A DNA stretch of 64,000 nt from Arachis hypogaea (GCF_003086295.3 NC_092039.1:73489649-73553648); one strand, 5' to 3'; shown: positions 42,025-54,278, counted from the first letter of the stretch. Notes: generated by a model from the letters alone, not told the origin. Numbers and translations are program-made.

Positions 42025-43677
42025 TGATGAGCGGATAATTTGTACGCTTTTTGGCATTGTTTTTAGTAAGTTTCTAGTATGTTTTAGTTAGTTTTTAGTA
42101 TATTTTTATTAGTTTTTAGTTAAAATTCACTTTTCTGGACTTTACTATGATTTTGTGTGTTTTTCTATGATTTCAGGTATTTTCTGGCTGAAATTGAGGG
42201 ACCTGAGCAAAAATCTGATTCAGAGGCTGAAAAGGACTGCAGATGCTGTTGGATTCTGACCTTCCTGCACTCAAAGTAGATTTTCTTGAGCTACAGAAGC
42301 CCAATTGGTTCGCTCTCAACGGCGTTGGAAAGTAGACATCCTGGGCTTTCCAGCAATATATAATAGTCCATACTTTGCCCGAGATTTGATGGCCCAAATT
42401 GGCGTTCCAAATCAGCTCAAAACTGCCCGGCGTTAAACGCCGGAACTGGCACAAGAATGGGAGTTAAACGCCCAAACTGGCACAAAAGCTGGCGTTTAAC
42501 TCCAAGAAGAGTCTCTACACGAAAATGCTTCAATGCTCAGCCCAAGCACATACCAAGTGGGCCCGGAAGTGGATTTTTATGTAATTTACTCATCTTTGTA
42601 AACCCTAGGCTATTCGTTCTCTACAAATAGGACCTCTTACTATTGTATTTTCATCTTTTGATCATTTTAGATCTCTAGATCATCTTTGGATGTCTAGTTC
42701 TTAGATTCTTGGGGGCTGGCCTCTCGGCCATGCCTAGACCTTGTTCTTATGTATTTTCAACGGTGGAGTTTCTACACACCATAGATTAAGGTGTGGAGCT
42801 CTGCTGTACCTCGAGTATTAATGCAATTACTATTGTTCTTCTATTCAATTCGGCTTGTTCTTGTTCTAAGATATTCATTTGCACCCAAGAACATGATGAA
42901 TGTGATGATTATGTGACACTCATCATCATTCTCACTTATGAACGAGTGCCTGACAACCACTTCTGTTCTACAAGCAAACAAGGCTTGAATGTTTATCTCT
43001 TGGATCCCTTAATCGGAATCTTCGTGGTATAAGCTAGAATTGATGGCGGCATTCAAGAGAATCTGGAAGGTCTAAACCTTGTCTGTGGTATTCTGAGTAG
43101 GATTCAATGATTGAATGACTGTGACGAGTTTCAAACTCGCGATTATGGGGCGTTAGTGACAGACGCAAAAGAATCACTGGATTCTTTTCCGACATGATCG
43201 AGAACCGACAGCTGAATAGTCGTGCCGTGACAGGGTGTGTTTAACATTTTCACTGAGAGGATGGGAGGTAGCCACTGACAACGGTGAAACCCTACATACA
43301 GCTTGCCATGGAAAGGAGTAAGAAGGATTGGATGAAGACAGTAGGAAAGCAGAGAGACGGAAGGGACAAAGCATCTCCATACGCTTATCTGAAATTCTCA
43401 CCAATGAATTACATAAGTATCTCTATCTTTATCTTTATGTTTTATTCATACATCATCCATAATCATTTGAGTTTGCCTGACTAAGATTTACAAGGTGACC
43501 ATAGCTTGCTTCATACCAACAATCTCCGTGGGATCGACCCTTACTCGCGTAAGGTTTATTACTTGGACGACACAGTACACTTGCTGGTTAGTTGTGCGAA
43601 GTTGTGATAAAGAGTTGAGATTACAATTGTGCGTACCATGTTGATGGCGCCATTGATGATCACAATTTCGTGCACCA
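42025..43677 (+). mobile_element. 5' LTR of G
   Basis: 1653 bp, TGATGAGCGG to GTGCACCA. U3 palindromes at about 42425-42500; U5 block with GTGGGATCGACCC near 43530. Confidence 0.92.
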
Positions 43678-43683
43678 AGTTTT

Positions 43684-43701
43684 TGGCGCCGTTGCCGGGG
43701 A
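43684..43701 (+). other. Primer binding site of G (tRNA-Asp)
   Basis: tggcgccgttgccgggga is fully complementary to the 3' end of plant tRNA-Asp, six nt after the LTR. Confidence 0.93.
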
Positions 43702-43860
43702 TTGTTGAGTTTGGACAACTGACGGTTCATCTTGTTGCTTAGATTAGGCATTTTTCTTCAGAGTTCTTAAGAATGAATTCTAGTGTTTCAAGGTGATGTT
43801 CTTATCATCACAAAAGCTAATTGATTCTCATCAATTTAGCTCTTGAATGCAATGTCCTGC

Positions 43861-45493
43861 TGATGAGCGGATAATTTATACGCTTTTTGGCATTGTTTTT
43901 AGGTAGTTTTTAGTAAGTTCAAGCTACTTTTAGGGATGTTTTCATTAGTTTTTATGTTAAATTCACATTTCTGGACTTTACTATGAGTTTGTGTGTTTTT
44001 CTGTGATTTCAGGTAATTTCTGGCTGAAATTGATGGACTTGAGCAAAACTCTGAAAAAGGCTGACAAAAGGACTGCTGATGCTGTTGGAATCTGACCTTC
44101 CTGCACTCGAAATCGATTTTCTGGAGCTACAGAACTTCAATTGGCGCGCTCTTAACGACGTTGGAAAGTAGACATTCAGAGCTTTCCAGCAATATATAAT
44201 AGTCCATACTTTATTCGGAAATTGACGACGTAACTTGGCGTTGAACGCCAAGTACATGCTGCTGTCTAGAGTTAAACGCCAGAAAAACGTCATGATCCGG
44301 AGTTGAACGCCCAAAACACGTTATAACTTGGAATTCAACTCCAAGAGAAGCCTCAGCTCGTGGATAGATCAAGCTCAGCCCAAACATACACCAAGTGGGC
44401 CCCGGAAGTGGATTTATGCATCAATTTCTTACTCATGTAAACCCTAGGAGCTAGTTTATTATAAATAGAACTTTTTACTATCATATTATCATCCTGGATT
44501 GTATTTTGAATCCTGTGATCACGTTTTGGGGGCTGGCCATTCGGCCATGCCTGAACCTTTCACTTATGTATTTTCAACGGTGGAGTTTCTGCACACCATA
44601 GATTAAGGGTGTGGAGCTCTGCTGTACCTCAAGTTTCAATACAATTACTATTACTTTCTATTCAATTCTCTTTTATTCTTATTCCAAGATATACGTTGCA
44701 CTTCAACTTGATGAATGTGATGATCCGTGACACTCATCATCATTCTCACCCATGAACGCGCGTGACTGACAACCACTTCCGTTCTACCTTAGGCCGGGCG
44801 CATATCTCTTAGATTCCCCAACAGAATCTTCGTGGTATAAGCTAGATAGATGGCGGCATTCATGAGGATCCGGAAAGTCTAAACCTTGTCTGTGGTATTC
44901 TGAGTGGGATTCTGGGATTGAATGACTGTGACGAGCTTTAAACTCCTGAAGGCTGTGCGTGATGACAAGCGCAAAAGAATCAAGGGATTCTATTCCAACC
45001 TGATTGAGAACCGACAGATGATTAGCCGTGCTTTGACAGAGCATAGGAACGTTTTCACTGAGAGGATGGGATGTAGCCATTGACAACGGTGATGCCCTAC
45101 ATACAGCTTGCCATGGAAAGGAGTAGGAAGGATTGGATGACTGTAATAGGAAAGTAGAGATTCAAGATGAGCACAGCATCTCCATACACTTATCTGAAAT
45201 TCCCACTATTAATTTACATAAGTATTTCTATCCCTTTTATTTTCTTTTTATTATTAATATTCGAAAACCCATAAACCACTTTAATCTGCCTAACTGAGAT
45301 TTACAAGGTGACTATAGCTTGCTTCATACCAACAATCTCTGTGGGATCGACCCTTACTCACGTAAGGTTTATTACTTGGACGACCCAGTACACTTGCTGG
45401 TTTAGTTGAACGGAGTTGTGATCACTCGTGCCAATTTCAAATTCCATATCAGTACAAGGAGACCAATTTTAAGGATCACAATTTCGTCCACCA
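43861..45493 (+). mobile_element. 5' LTR of F
   Basis: TGATGAGCGG to GTCCACCA. Palindromes including tTGGCGTTGAACGCCAa, aGTTAAACGCC and AATTCAACTCC at 44235-44345; TATAAATAG at 44460-44468, about 115 bp further. Confidence 0.95.
44460..44468 (+). promoter_or_regulatory. TATA box of F 5' LTR
   Basis: TATAAATAG, conserved at 48977-48985 in the 3' LTR and, reversed, in the H LTRs (36861-36870, 60807-60816). Confidence 0.65.
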
Positions 45494-46920
45494 AGTTTTT
45501 GGCGCCGTTGCCGGGGATTGTTCGAGTATGGACAACTGACAGTTCATCTTGTTGCTCAGATTAGGTAATTTTCTTTTCAAAAATCTTTTTCAAAAATTTT
45601 TCTTTTATTTTTCGTTTTTCCAAAAATATTTTCGAAACAAAAATAATAAAAATACAAAAAAAATCATAAAATCATAAAAACCAAAAATATTTTGTGTTTC
45701 TTGTTTGAGTCTTGAGTCAATTTTTAAGTTTGGTGTCAATTGCATGCTTTAAAAAAAATTTTTTGCATTTTTCGAAATTTCATGCATTCATAGTGTTCTT
45801 CATGATCTTCAAGTTGTTCTTGACAAGTCTTCTTGTTTGATCTTGATGATTTCTTGTTTTGCGTTGTTTGTTGTTTTTCATATGCATTTTTCGTTTGTTA
45901 GAGTCCATGCATTAAAGATTTGTAAGTTTGGTGTCTTGCATGTTTTCTTTGCATCAAAAATTTTTCAAAATTATGTTCTTGATGTTCATCATGATCTTCA
46001 AAGTGTTCTTGGTGTTCATCTTGACATTCATAGTGTTCTTGCATGCATCTTGTGTTTTGATCCAAAATTTTCATGTTTTGGGTCATTTTTGTGTTTTTCT
46101 CTCTTATCATAAAAAAAATATCTTTTCCTTTTTTATCTCCTAAATTTCGAAAATTTGAGTTGATTTAGTCAAAAATTTTAAAAATTAGTTGTTTCTTACA
46201 AGTCAAGTCAAATTTTCAATTTTAAAAGTCTTATCTTTTCAAAACTTTTTCAAAAATTAAATCTTTTTCTTTTTTCTTATTAATTTTCGAAATTTTTTAA
46301 AATATTTTTCAAAATCTTTTTCTTATCTTTTACATCATATTTTCGAAAATTAGCTAACAAGTAAATGTGATTGATTCAAAAATTTGAAGTTTGTTACTTT
46401 CTTGTTAAGAAAGGTTCAATCTTTAAATTCTAGAATCTTATCTTTTAGTTTCTTGTTAGTTAAGTAATTAATTTTAATTTTAAAAATTAAATCTTTTTCA
46501 AAACTAATTTCAATCATATCTTTTTAAAACCATATCTTTTAAAAATCATATCTTTTCAAAAAAATATCTTTTTAATCTTATCTTTTCATATCTTTTTATC
46601 TTATCTAATTATCTTATCTTTTTATCTTATCTTTTTCAAAATTTTATCTTTTTCAAAATTTGATTTCAAAATATCTTATCTAACTTATTTTCTTATCTTT
46701 TTCAAATTTGACTTTTTGGTTGTTTCTTATCTTTTTCAAAACCACCTAACTACCTTTCCCTCTCTAATTTTCGAAAATACCTCCCTCTTTTTCAAAAAAT
46801 TCTTTTTAATTAACTAATTGTTTCAAGTTTTAATTTTAATTTTAATTCATCTTTAATTTTCGAAATTATTAACTCCTTTTCAAAAATATTTTCGAAAATC
46901 CCTCTCTCATCTTCTTCTAT

Positions 46921-46951
<31 letters not shown>

Positions 46952-47117
46952 CTAACACTTCTCTTCATCTCTTATCACCTCCCCTATCCTTACTCTTTAT
47001 ACAGACTATTCATCCCTCTCCTTCCATTATCCCCTTTCTTCTTCTACTAATAATAAGGATCCACTTTACTATGACATAGAAGATTCCTCTTCCTTTTCTT
47101 TTCCTCTTCTCTTTCAT
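45494..47117 (+). other. Leader of F
   Basis: 1.6 kb without ORF after the PBS (45500-45517). T-rich with TCTTTT and TTATCT tracts (46540-46700) and a (TTTA)n at 46919-46952; two AAGTTTGGTGTC motifs (about 45727, 45922). No GGCGTT array, unlike G and H. Confidence 0.75.
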
Positions 47118-47276
47118 ATGAGCAGGAACAAGGAAAAAGGCATTCTTGTTGAAGCTGATCCAGAACCTGAAAGGACTCTGAAGAGGAAACTAAGAGAAAC
47201 TAAATTACAATAATTCAGAGACATAGTAGAGCTCAAGGACATCAATGGTCCTTCAAGAAGGCGCCACCCTCACTAA
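47118..47276 (+). pseudogene. Gag stub fused to ORF2 tail in F
   Basis: MSRNKEKGILVEADPEPE... is the Gag start of G and H, ending at TAA after 31 codons. Directly after it, sequence matching the last codons of ORF2 and its stop (ccctcactaaggtgg). Everything between (most of gag, protease, ORF2) is deleted. Confidence 0.85.
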
Positions 47277-48340
47277 GGTGGACTCATTCCTTGTTCTTAA
47301 ATTTTTCTTCTGCTTTTCATTTTTTTTATGTTATATGTTTATCTATACTTGTGTCTTTATTACATGATCATTAGTAGTTAGTAACTATGTCTTAAAGTTA
47401 TGAATAAATCCATTAATCCTTCACCTCTCTTAAATGAAAAATGTTTTAATTCAAAAGAACAAGAAGTACATGAATTTCGAATTTATCCTTGAATTTAATT
47501 TAATTATATTGATGTGGTGACAATACTTTTTGTTTTCTGAATGAATGCTTGAACAGTGCATATTTTTGATCTTGTTGTTTATGAATGTTAAAATTGTTGG
47601 CTCTTGAAAGAATGATGAACAAAGAGAAATGTTATTGATGATCTGAAAAATCATGAAATTGATTCTTGAAGCAAGAAAAAGCAGTGAAAAAGAAAGCTTG
47701 CGAAAAAAAAAGTGGGGAAAAAAAATAGAAAGAAAAAGAAAAAGCAAGCAGAAAAAGCCAATAGCCCTTAAAACCAAAAGGCAAGGGTAAAAAGGATCCA
47801 AGGCTTTGAGCATCAATGGATAGGAGGGCCCAAGGAAATAAAATCCAAGCCTAAGCGGCTAAATCAAGCTGTCCCTAACCATGTGCTTGTGTCATGAAGG
47901 TCCAAGTGAAAAGCTTGAGACTGAGTGGTTAAAGTCGTGATCCAAAGCAAAAAGAGTGTGCTTAAGAGCTCTGGACACCACTAACTGGGGACTCTAGCAA
48001 AGCTGAGTCACAATCTGAAAAGGTTCACCCAGTTATGTGTCTGTGGCATTTATGTATCCGGTGGTAATACTGGAAAACAAAGTGCTTAGGGCCACGGCCA
48101 AGACTCATAAGTAGCTGTGTTCAAGAATCAACATGCTTAACTAGGAAAGTCAATAACACTATCCGAAATTCTAAGTTCCTAGAGAAGCCAATCATTCTGA
48201 ACTTCAAAGGAAAAAGTGAGATGCCAAAACTGTTCAGAAGCAAAAAGCTACAAGTCCCGCGCATCTAATTATAATTAATATTCATTGATATTCTGGAATT
48301 TATAGTATATTCTCTCCTTTTTATCCTAATTGATTTTCAG

Positions 48341-48358
48341 TTGCTTGGGGACAAGCAA
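48341..48358 (+). ncRNA. RGGA-loop hairpin before the 3' LTR of F
   Basis: TTGCTTGGGGACAAGCAA, then CAATTTAAGTTTGGTGTTG and the LTR at 48378. It is retained although almost all coding sequence was lost. Confidence 0.78.
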
Positions 48359-48377
48359 CAATTTAAGTTTGGTGTTG

Positions 48378-50010
48378 TGATGAGCGGATAATTTATACGC
48401 TTTTTGGCATTATTTTTAGGTAGTTTTTAGTAAGTTCAAGCTACTTTTAGGGATGTTTTCATTAGTTTTTATGTTAAATTCACATTTCTGGACTTTACTA
48501 TGAGTTTGTGTGTTTTTCTATGATTTCAGATAATTTCTGGCTGAAATTGAGGGACTTGAGCAAAACTCTGAAAAAGGCTGACAAAAGGACTGCTGATGCT
48601 GTTGGAATCTGACCTCCCTGCACTCGAAATGGATTTTCTGGAGCTACAGAACTCCAATTGGCGCGCTCTCAACAAAGTTGGAAAGTAGACATCCAGATCT
48701 TTCCAGCAATATATAATAGTTCATACCTTATTTTGAAATTGACAACGTAACTTGGCGTTGAACGCCAAGTACATGCTGCTGTCTAGAGTTAAACGCCAGA
48801 AAAACGTCATGATCCGGAGTTGAACGCCCAAAACACGTTATAACGTGGAGTTCAACTCCAAGAGAAGCCTCAGCTCGTGGATAGATCAAGCTCAGCCCAA
48901 ACATACACCAAGTGGGCCCCGGAAGTGGATTTATGCATCAATTACTTACTCATGTAAACCCTAGGAGCTAGTTTATTATAAATAGAACTTTTTACTATCA
49001 TATTATCATCCTGGATTGTATTTTGAATCCTGTGATCACGTTTTGGGGGCTGGCCATTCGGCCATGCCTGAACCTTTCACTTATGTATTTTCAACGGTGG
49101 AGTTTCTGCACACCATAGATTAAGAGTGTGGAGCTCTGCTGTACCTCAAGTTTCAATACAATTACTATTACTTTCTATTCAATTCTCTTTTATTCTTATT
49201 CCAAGATATACGTTGCACTTCAACTTGATGAATGTGATGATCCGTGACACTCATCATCATTCTCACCCATGAACGTGCGTGACTGACAACCACTTCCGTT
49301 CTACCTTAGGCCGGGCGCATATCTCTTAGATTCCCCAACAGAATCTTCGTGGTATAAGCTAGATAGATGGCGGCATTCATGAGGATCCGGAAAGTCTAAA
49401 CCTTGTCTGTGGTATTCCGAGTAGGATTCTGGGATTGAATGACTGTGACGAGCTTCAAACTCCTGAAGGCTGGGCATGATGACAAGCGCAAAAGAATCAA
49501 GGGATTCTATTCCAACCTGATTGAGAACCGACAGATGATTAGCCGTGCTGTGACAGAGCATAGGAACCTTTTCACTGAGAGGATGGGATGTAGCCATTGA
49601 CAACGGTGATGCCCTACATACAGCTTGCCATGGAAAGGAGTAGGAAGGATTGGATGATTGTAATAGGAAAGTAGAGATTCAAGAGGAGCACAGCATCTCC
49701 ATACACTTATCTGAAATTCCCACTATTAATTTACATAAGTATTTCTATCCCTTTTATTTTCTTTTTATTATTAATATTCGAAAACCCATAAACCACTTTA
49801 ATCTGCCTAACTGAGATTTACAAGGTGACTATAGCTTGCTTCATACCAACAATCTTTGTGGGATCGACCCTTACTCACGTAAGATTTATTACTTGGACGA
49901 CCCAGTACACTTGCTGGTTTAGTTGAACGGAGTTGTGATCACTCGTGCCAATTTCAAATTCCATATCAGTACAAGGAGACCCATTTTAAGGATCACAATT
50001 TCGTCCACCA
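48378..50010 (+). mobile_element. 3' LTR of F
   Basis: 1633 bp, same ends as the 5' LTR; GGAGTT-C-AACTCC palindrome near 48846. Confidence 0.95.
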
Positions 50011-50526
50011 CCTGCTGAAGCTTGGTTAGCCATGTCTAATTCCTTTAGACTGAAGCTTTAGACTAACATTGCATGATTCCTGGAATTCTCATTAAGAATT
50101 TTGATATCTTTATTTTCTTTTTCCACTTAATTTTCGAAAAAATCCAAAAAAAAATTTTACAAAATCATAAAAACCAAAAATATTTTATGTTTGAGTCTAG
50201 TGTCTAATTTTATGTTTGGTGTCAATTGCATGTTTCTGTTTTTCATGTGTCGTAAGTGATCTTCAAGATGCTCTTGATGATTTTCTTGCTCTGATCTATG
50301 AATTCTCTTGACTTGAGTGTTTTGTGTTTCTCATGTGCATTCTCATTTTGTTAGTGTCAATGGTATACAAACTGCTAAGTTTGGTGTCTTGCATGCATTG
50401 TTATTTGATTTTAGTTACATTTTGATTATTAAAAATCCAAAAAATTTTAATTTGTGTCTTTTCAAGTCAATAATACAGAGAATTGAAGATTCAGAACATA
50501 CTGCAGAGGAATTATACAGAAAAAGC

Positions 50527-50690
50527 TGGGCGTTAAAAAACGCCCAGTGAAGAAGGAAAACTGGCATTTAAACGCCAGCTAGGGTGCCTGGCTGGGCGTT
50601 TAACGCCCAAAAGGGTAGTGCTTTGGGCGTTAAACGCCAGAATGTGCACCATTCTGGGCGTTTAACGCCAGGATGGCACAAGAGGGAAGA
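50527..50690 (+). repeat. GGCGTT-W-AACGCC palindrome array in the G leader
   Basis: Five units about 30-35 bp apart, roughly 500 bp before the gag start. Matching array in H at 58925-59080. The rest of the leader (50016-51165) is T-rich and non-coding, with an AAGTTTGGTGTC motif near 50377. Confidence 0.9.
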
Positions 50691-51165
50691 TTTTGTTTTT
50701 AATGCAAATTTTTTCAAGTTTTCAAAATTTTTCAAAATCAAATCTTTTTAAATTGTTTTTCAATTCATATCTTCTCAATCATGTCTTTTTAAAACCATAA
50801 CTTTTCAATCATATCTTCTTAATCACATCTTTTTCAAAATAGTTTTCAATCAAATCTTTTTACTTTCTAGTTTCAAAATCTTTTTCAAAAAACACTTGAT
50901 TTCTTTTCCACCCTTGGTTTTCAAAAATCAATTAGTATTTTTCAAGATGTTTTTCATTTATTTTCGAAAATTTCTTCCCCTCTTTTCACGTCCTTCTATT
51001 TATGGACTAACACTCATCCTTAATGCCCAACTCGAACTCCATCTTTCCTTGATAAGTTTGAATTTTCTACCTCTTCCTTCTATTTTTCTTTTCCTCTGAC
51101 ACCTTAAGGAATCTCTATACTGTGACATAGAGGATTCCATACTTTCTTGTTCTCTTCTCTTTCAT

Positions 51166-52959
51166 ATGAGCAGGAGCAAAGACAAAAGCATTCTTGTTGA
51201 GGCTGATCCTGAACCTGAAAGGACCTTAAAGCGAAAACTAAGAGAAGCTAAGGCACAACTCTCTGTAGAGGACCTAACAGAAATCTTCAAAGAAGAAGAA
51301 CCCATGGCAGCCGAAAACAACAACAATGCCAACAATGCAAGGAAGGTGCTGGGTGACTTTACTGCACCTACTCCCGACTTCTATGGGAGAAGCATCTCTA
51401 TCCCTGCCATTGGAGCAAACAACTTTGAGCTTAAGCCTCAATTGGTTTCTCTAATGCAACAGAATTGCAAGTTCCATGGACTTCCATTGGAAGATCCTCA
51501 TCAGTTTTTAGCTGAGTTCTTGCAAATCTGTGACACTGTCAAGACTAATGGGGTTGACCCTGAGGTCTACAGACTTATGCTATTCCCTTTTGCTGTAAGA
51601 GACAGAGCTAGGACATGGTTGGACTCACAACCTAAAGAAAGCCTGAACTCTTGGGAAAAGCTAGTCAATGCCTTCTTGGCAAAGTTCTTTCCACCTCAAA
51701 AATTGAGTAAGCTTAGAGTGGAAGTCCAAACCTTCAGACAGAAGGAAGGTGAATCCCTCTATGAAGCTTGGGAAAGATACAAACAATTAATCAGAAAGTG
51801 TCCTTCTGACATGTTTTCTGAATGGAGCATCATAGGTGTCTTCTATGATGGTCTGTCTGAACTGTCCAAGATGTCTTTGGATAGCTCTGCTGGAGGATCT
51901 CTTCATCTGAAGAAGACGCCTACAGAAGCTCAAGAACTAATTGAAATGGTTGCAAATAACCAATTCATGTACACTTCTGAAAGGAATCCTGTGAACAATG
52001 GGACAAATCAAAAGAAAGGAGTTCTTGAGATTGATACTCTAAATGCCATATTGGCTCAGAACAAAATATTGACTCAGCAAGTTAATATGATTTCTCAAAG
52101 TCTGTCTGGAATGCAAGCTGCACCAGGCAATACTAAGGACGCTTCATCTGAAGAAGAAGCTTATGATCCTAAGAACCCTTCAATGGAAGAGGTGAATTAC
52201 ATGGGAGAACCCTATGGAAACACCTATAATCCTTCATGGAGAAAACATCCAAATCTTTCATGGAAGGATCAACAGAGACCTCAACAAGGTTTCAACAATA
52301 ATAATGGTGGAAGAAACAGGTTTAGCAATGGCAAGCCTTTTCCATCGTCTTCTCAGCAACAGATAGAGAATTCTAAGCAGAGCCACTCTGACTTAGCAAC
52401 CATGGTCTCTGATCTAATCAAAACCACCCAGAGTTTCATAACTGAAACAAGGTCCTCCATTAGAAACTTGGAGGCACAAGTGGGTCAGCTGAGTAAGAAA
52501 ATTACTGAACTCCCTCCTAGTACTCTTCCAAGCAATACAGAAGAAAATCCAAAAGGAGAGTGCAAGGCCATCAATATGGCCGAATTTGGAGAGGAGGAAG
52601 AGGCAGTAAACGTCACTGAGGAAGACCTCAATGGACGTCCACTGGCCTCCAATGAGTTCCCTAATGAGGAACCATGGGAATCTGAGGCTCATAATGAGAC
52701 CATAGAGATTCCATTGGATTTACTTCTGCCATTCATGAGCTCTGATGAGTATTCTTCCTCTGAAAAGGATGAGTATGTCACTGAAGAGCAAGTTGCTAAA
52801 TACCTTGGAGCAATCATGAAGCTAAATGACAAGTTATTTGGAAATGAGAGTTGGGAGGATGAACACCTCTACTCACCAAAGAATTGGATGACTTGTCTAG
52901 GCAGAAACTACCTCAAAAGAGAAAAGATCCTGGGAAGTTCTCAATACCTTGTGCCATAG
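51166..52959 (+). pseudogene. gag: Gag of G, nearly complete, frameshifted at the C-terminus
   Basis: MSRSKDKSILVEADPEPE start, basic stretch, MAAENNN, GANNFELKPQLVSL, retrotransposon-gag core (residues about 120-270: FPFAVRDRARTWLDS, FLAKFFPPQKLSKL, YEAWERYKQLIRKCP), KKGVLEIDTLNAILAQNK coiled coil, NPSWRKHPNLSW, Gln/Asn-rich linker, acidic tail with EEQVAKYLGAIMKLNDKL. The last about 35 residues are out of frame: one base is missing near 52865 compared with H. No CCHC knuckle. Otherwise the best preserved Gag in the window; it could supply particles for the family if the frameshift were tolerated. Confidence 0.9.
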
Positions 52960-53504
52960 GCACCATGACCTTCAAGAAGGCCTTGTGTGACCTAGGGTCA
53001 AGTGTGAACCTCATGCCTCTCTCTGTAATGGAGAAGCTAGGGATCTTTGAGGTGCAAGCTGCAAAAATCTCACTAGAGATGGCAGACAATTCAAGAAAAC
53101 AAGCTTACAGACTTGTAGAGGATGTTCTGGTAAAAGTTGAAGACCATTACATCCCTGCTGATTTCATAGTCCTAGAGACTGGGAAGCGCATGGATGAATC
53201 CATCATCCTTGGCAGACCCTTCCTAGCCACAGCAAAGGTTGTGATTGATGTGGACAGAGGAGAATTGATCATTCAAGTGAATGAGGAATCCCTTGTGTTT
53301 AAGACTCAAGGATATCCCTCTGTAACCATGGAGAGGAAGCATGAAGAGCTTCTCTCAAAACAGAGCCAAACAGAGCCCCCACAGTCAAACTCTAAGTTTG
53401 GTGTTAGGAGACCACAACCAAATTCTAAGTTTGGTGTTAAACCCCCACATTCAAACTCTAAGTTTGGTGTTGGGAGGTTCCAATATTGCTCTGAGCATCT
53501 GTGA
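52884..53504 (+). pseudogene. Aspartic protease of G, with AAGTTTGGTGT-encoded tail
   Basis: In the frame continued after the gag frameshift. RQKLPQKRKDPGKFSIPC, CDLGSSVNLMPL (catalytic Asp intact), IPADFIVLE, ESIILGRPFLATAKVVID. It ends with a tail containing NSKFGV three times, produced by three AAGTTTGGTGT motifs (53394, 53427, 53460). In Athila relatives RT would follow; here non-coding sequence with the double hairpin does. Confidence 0.85.
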
Positions 53505-53522
53505 GGCTCCATGAGAGCCCAC

Positions 53523-53569
53523 TGTCAAGCTACTGACATTAAAGAAGCACTTGTTGGGAGGCAACCCAA
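53523..53569 (+). other. Double hairpin after the protease stop in G
   Basis: TGTCAAGCTACTGACA (53523-53538) and GCACTTGTTGGGAGGCAACC (start 53547; TTGGG pairs with CCCAA). Starts about 18 nt after the protease stop. Confidence 0.65.
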
Positions 53570-53707
53570 TATTATATTTATCTATTTTTCCTTTGTTATT
53601 TTATGTTTTCTGTAGGTTGATGATCATGGGAAGTCACAAAATCAATTGAAAAAGAAAAAATAGAATGAAAAACAGAAAGAAAAACAGCACACCCTGGAGG
53701 AAGACCT

Positions 53708-53855
53708 TGCTGGCGTTTAAACGCCAGTAAGGGCAGCAAATGGGCGTTTAACGCCCTCTGGCACCATTCTGGGCGTTTAACGCCAGAAAGGGATACCAGA
53801 CTGGCGTTAAACGCCAGAAATGGGCACCAGCCCGGCGTTTAACGCCAGGATTGGT
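53708..53855 (+). repeat. GGCGTT palindrome array before ORF2 in G
   Basis: Five units; the first, CTGGCGTTTAAACGCCAG, is a perfect 18-bp palindrome. Linkers such as aagggcagcaaatg are shared with H. The following 53860-54278 has no gene and is C-rich. Confidence 0.92.
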
Positions 53856-54278
53856 AGAAGGATCATTTTTGCTCGCCACTTGGTGCAGGGATGACTTTTC
53901 CTTGACACCTCAGGATCTGTGGACCCCACAGGATCCCCACCTACCCCACCACCCTCTCTCTTCTTCTTCACCCATTCACCAATCACCTCAACACCTCTTC
54001 CCCAAAAACCCCTCACCTATCAAATCCCATCTTTCTCTTCACCACTCACATCCATCCTTCATAAAACGCCACCTACCTCACCATTCAAATTCAAACCACT
54101 TTCCCTCCCAAACCCACCCTCCCATAGCCGAACCCTACCCCTCTCTCCACTCCTATATAAACCCATCTTTACTCCTTCATTTTCACACAACCTAAACACT
54201 ACTTCTCCCCCTTTGGCCGAACCACAAAGCCATCTCCATCTCCTATATTTCTTCTTCTTCTACTCTCTTCTTTCTTCT

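Larger units (their letters stand above)
43861..50010 (+). mobile_element. Element F: deletion-derivative family-B element, TSD CCTGC
   Basis: 6150 bp, two LTRs of exactly 1633 bp (43861-45493, 48378-50010), PBS at 45500-45517, target duplication CCTGC at 43856-43860 and 50011-50015. Internal region 2.9 kb: leader, a 31-codon gag stub, an ORF2 tail and the 3' region. By eye about 30-35 mismatches between LTRs. It transposed without any protein of its own. Confidence 0.95.
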
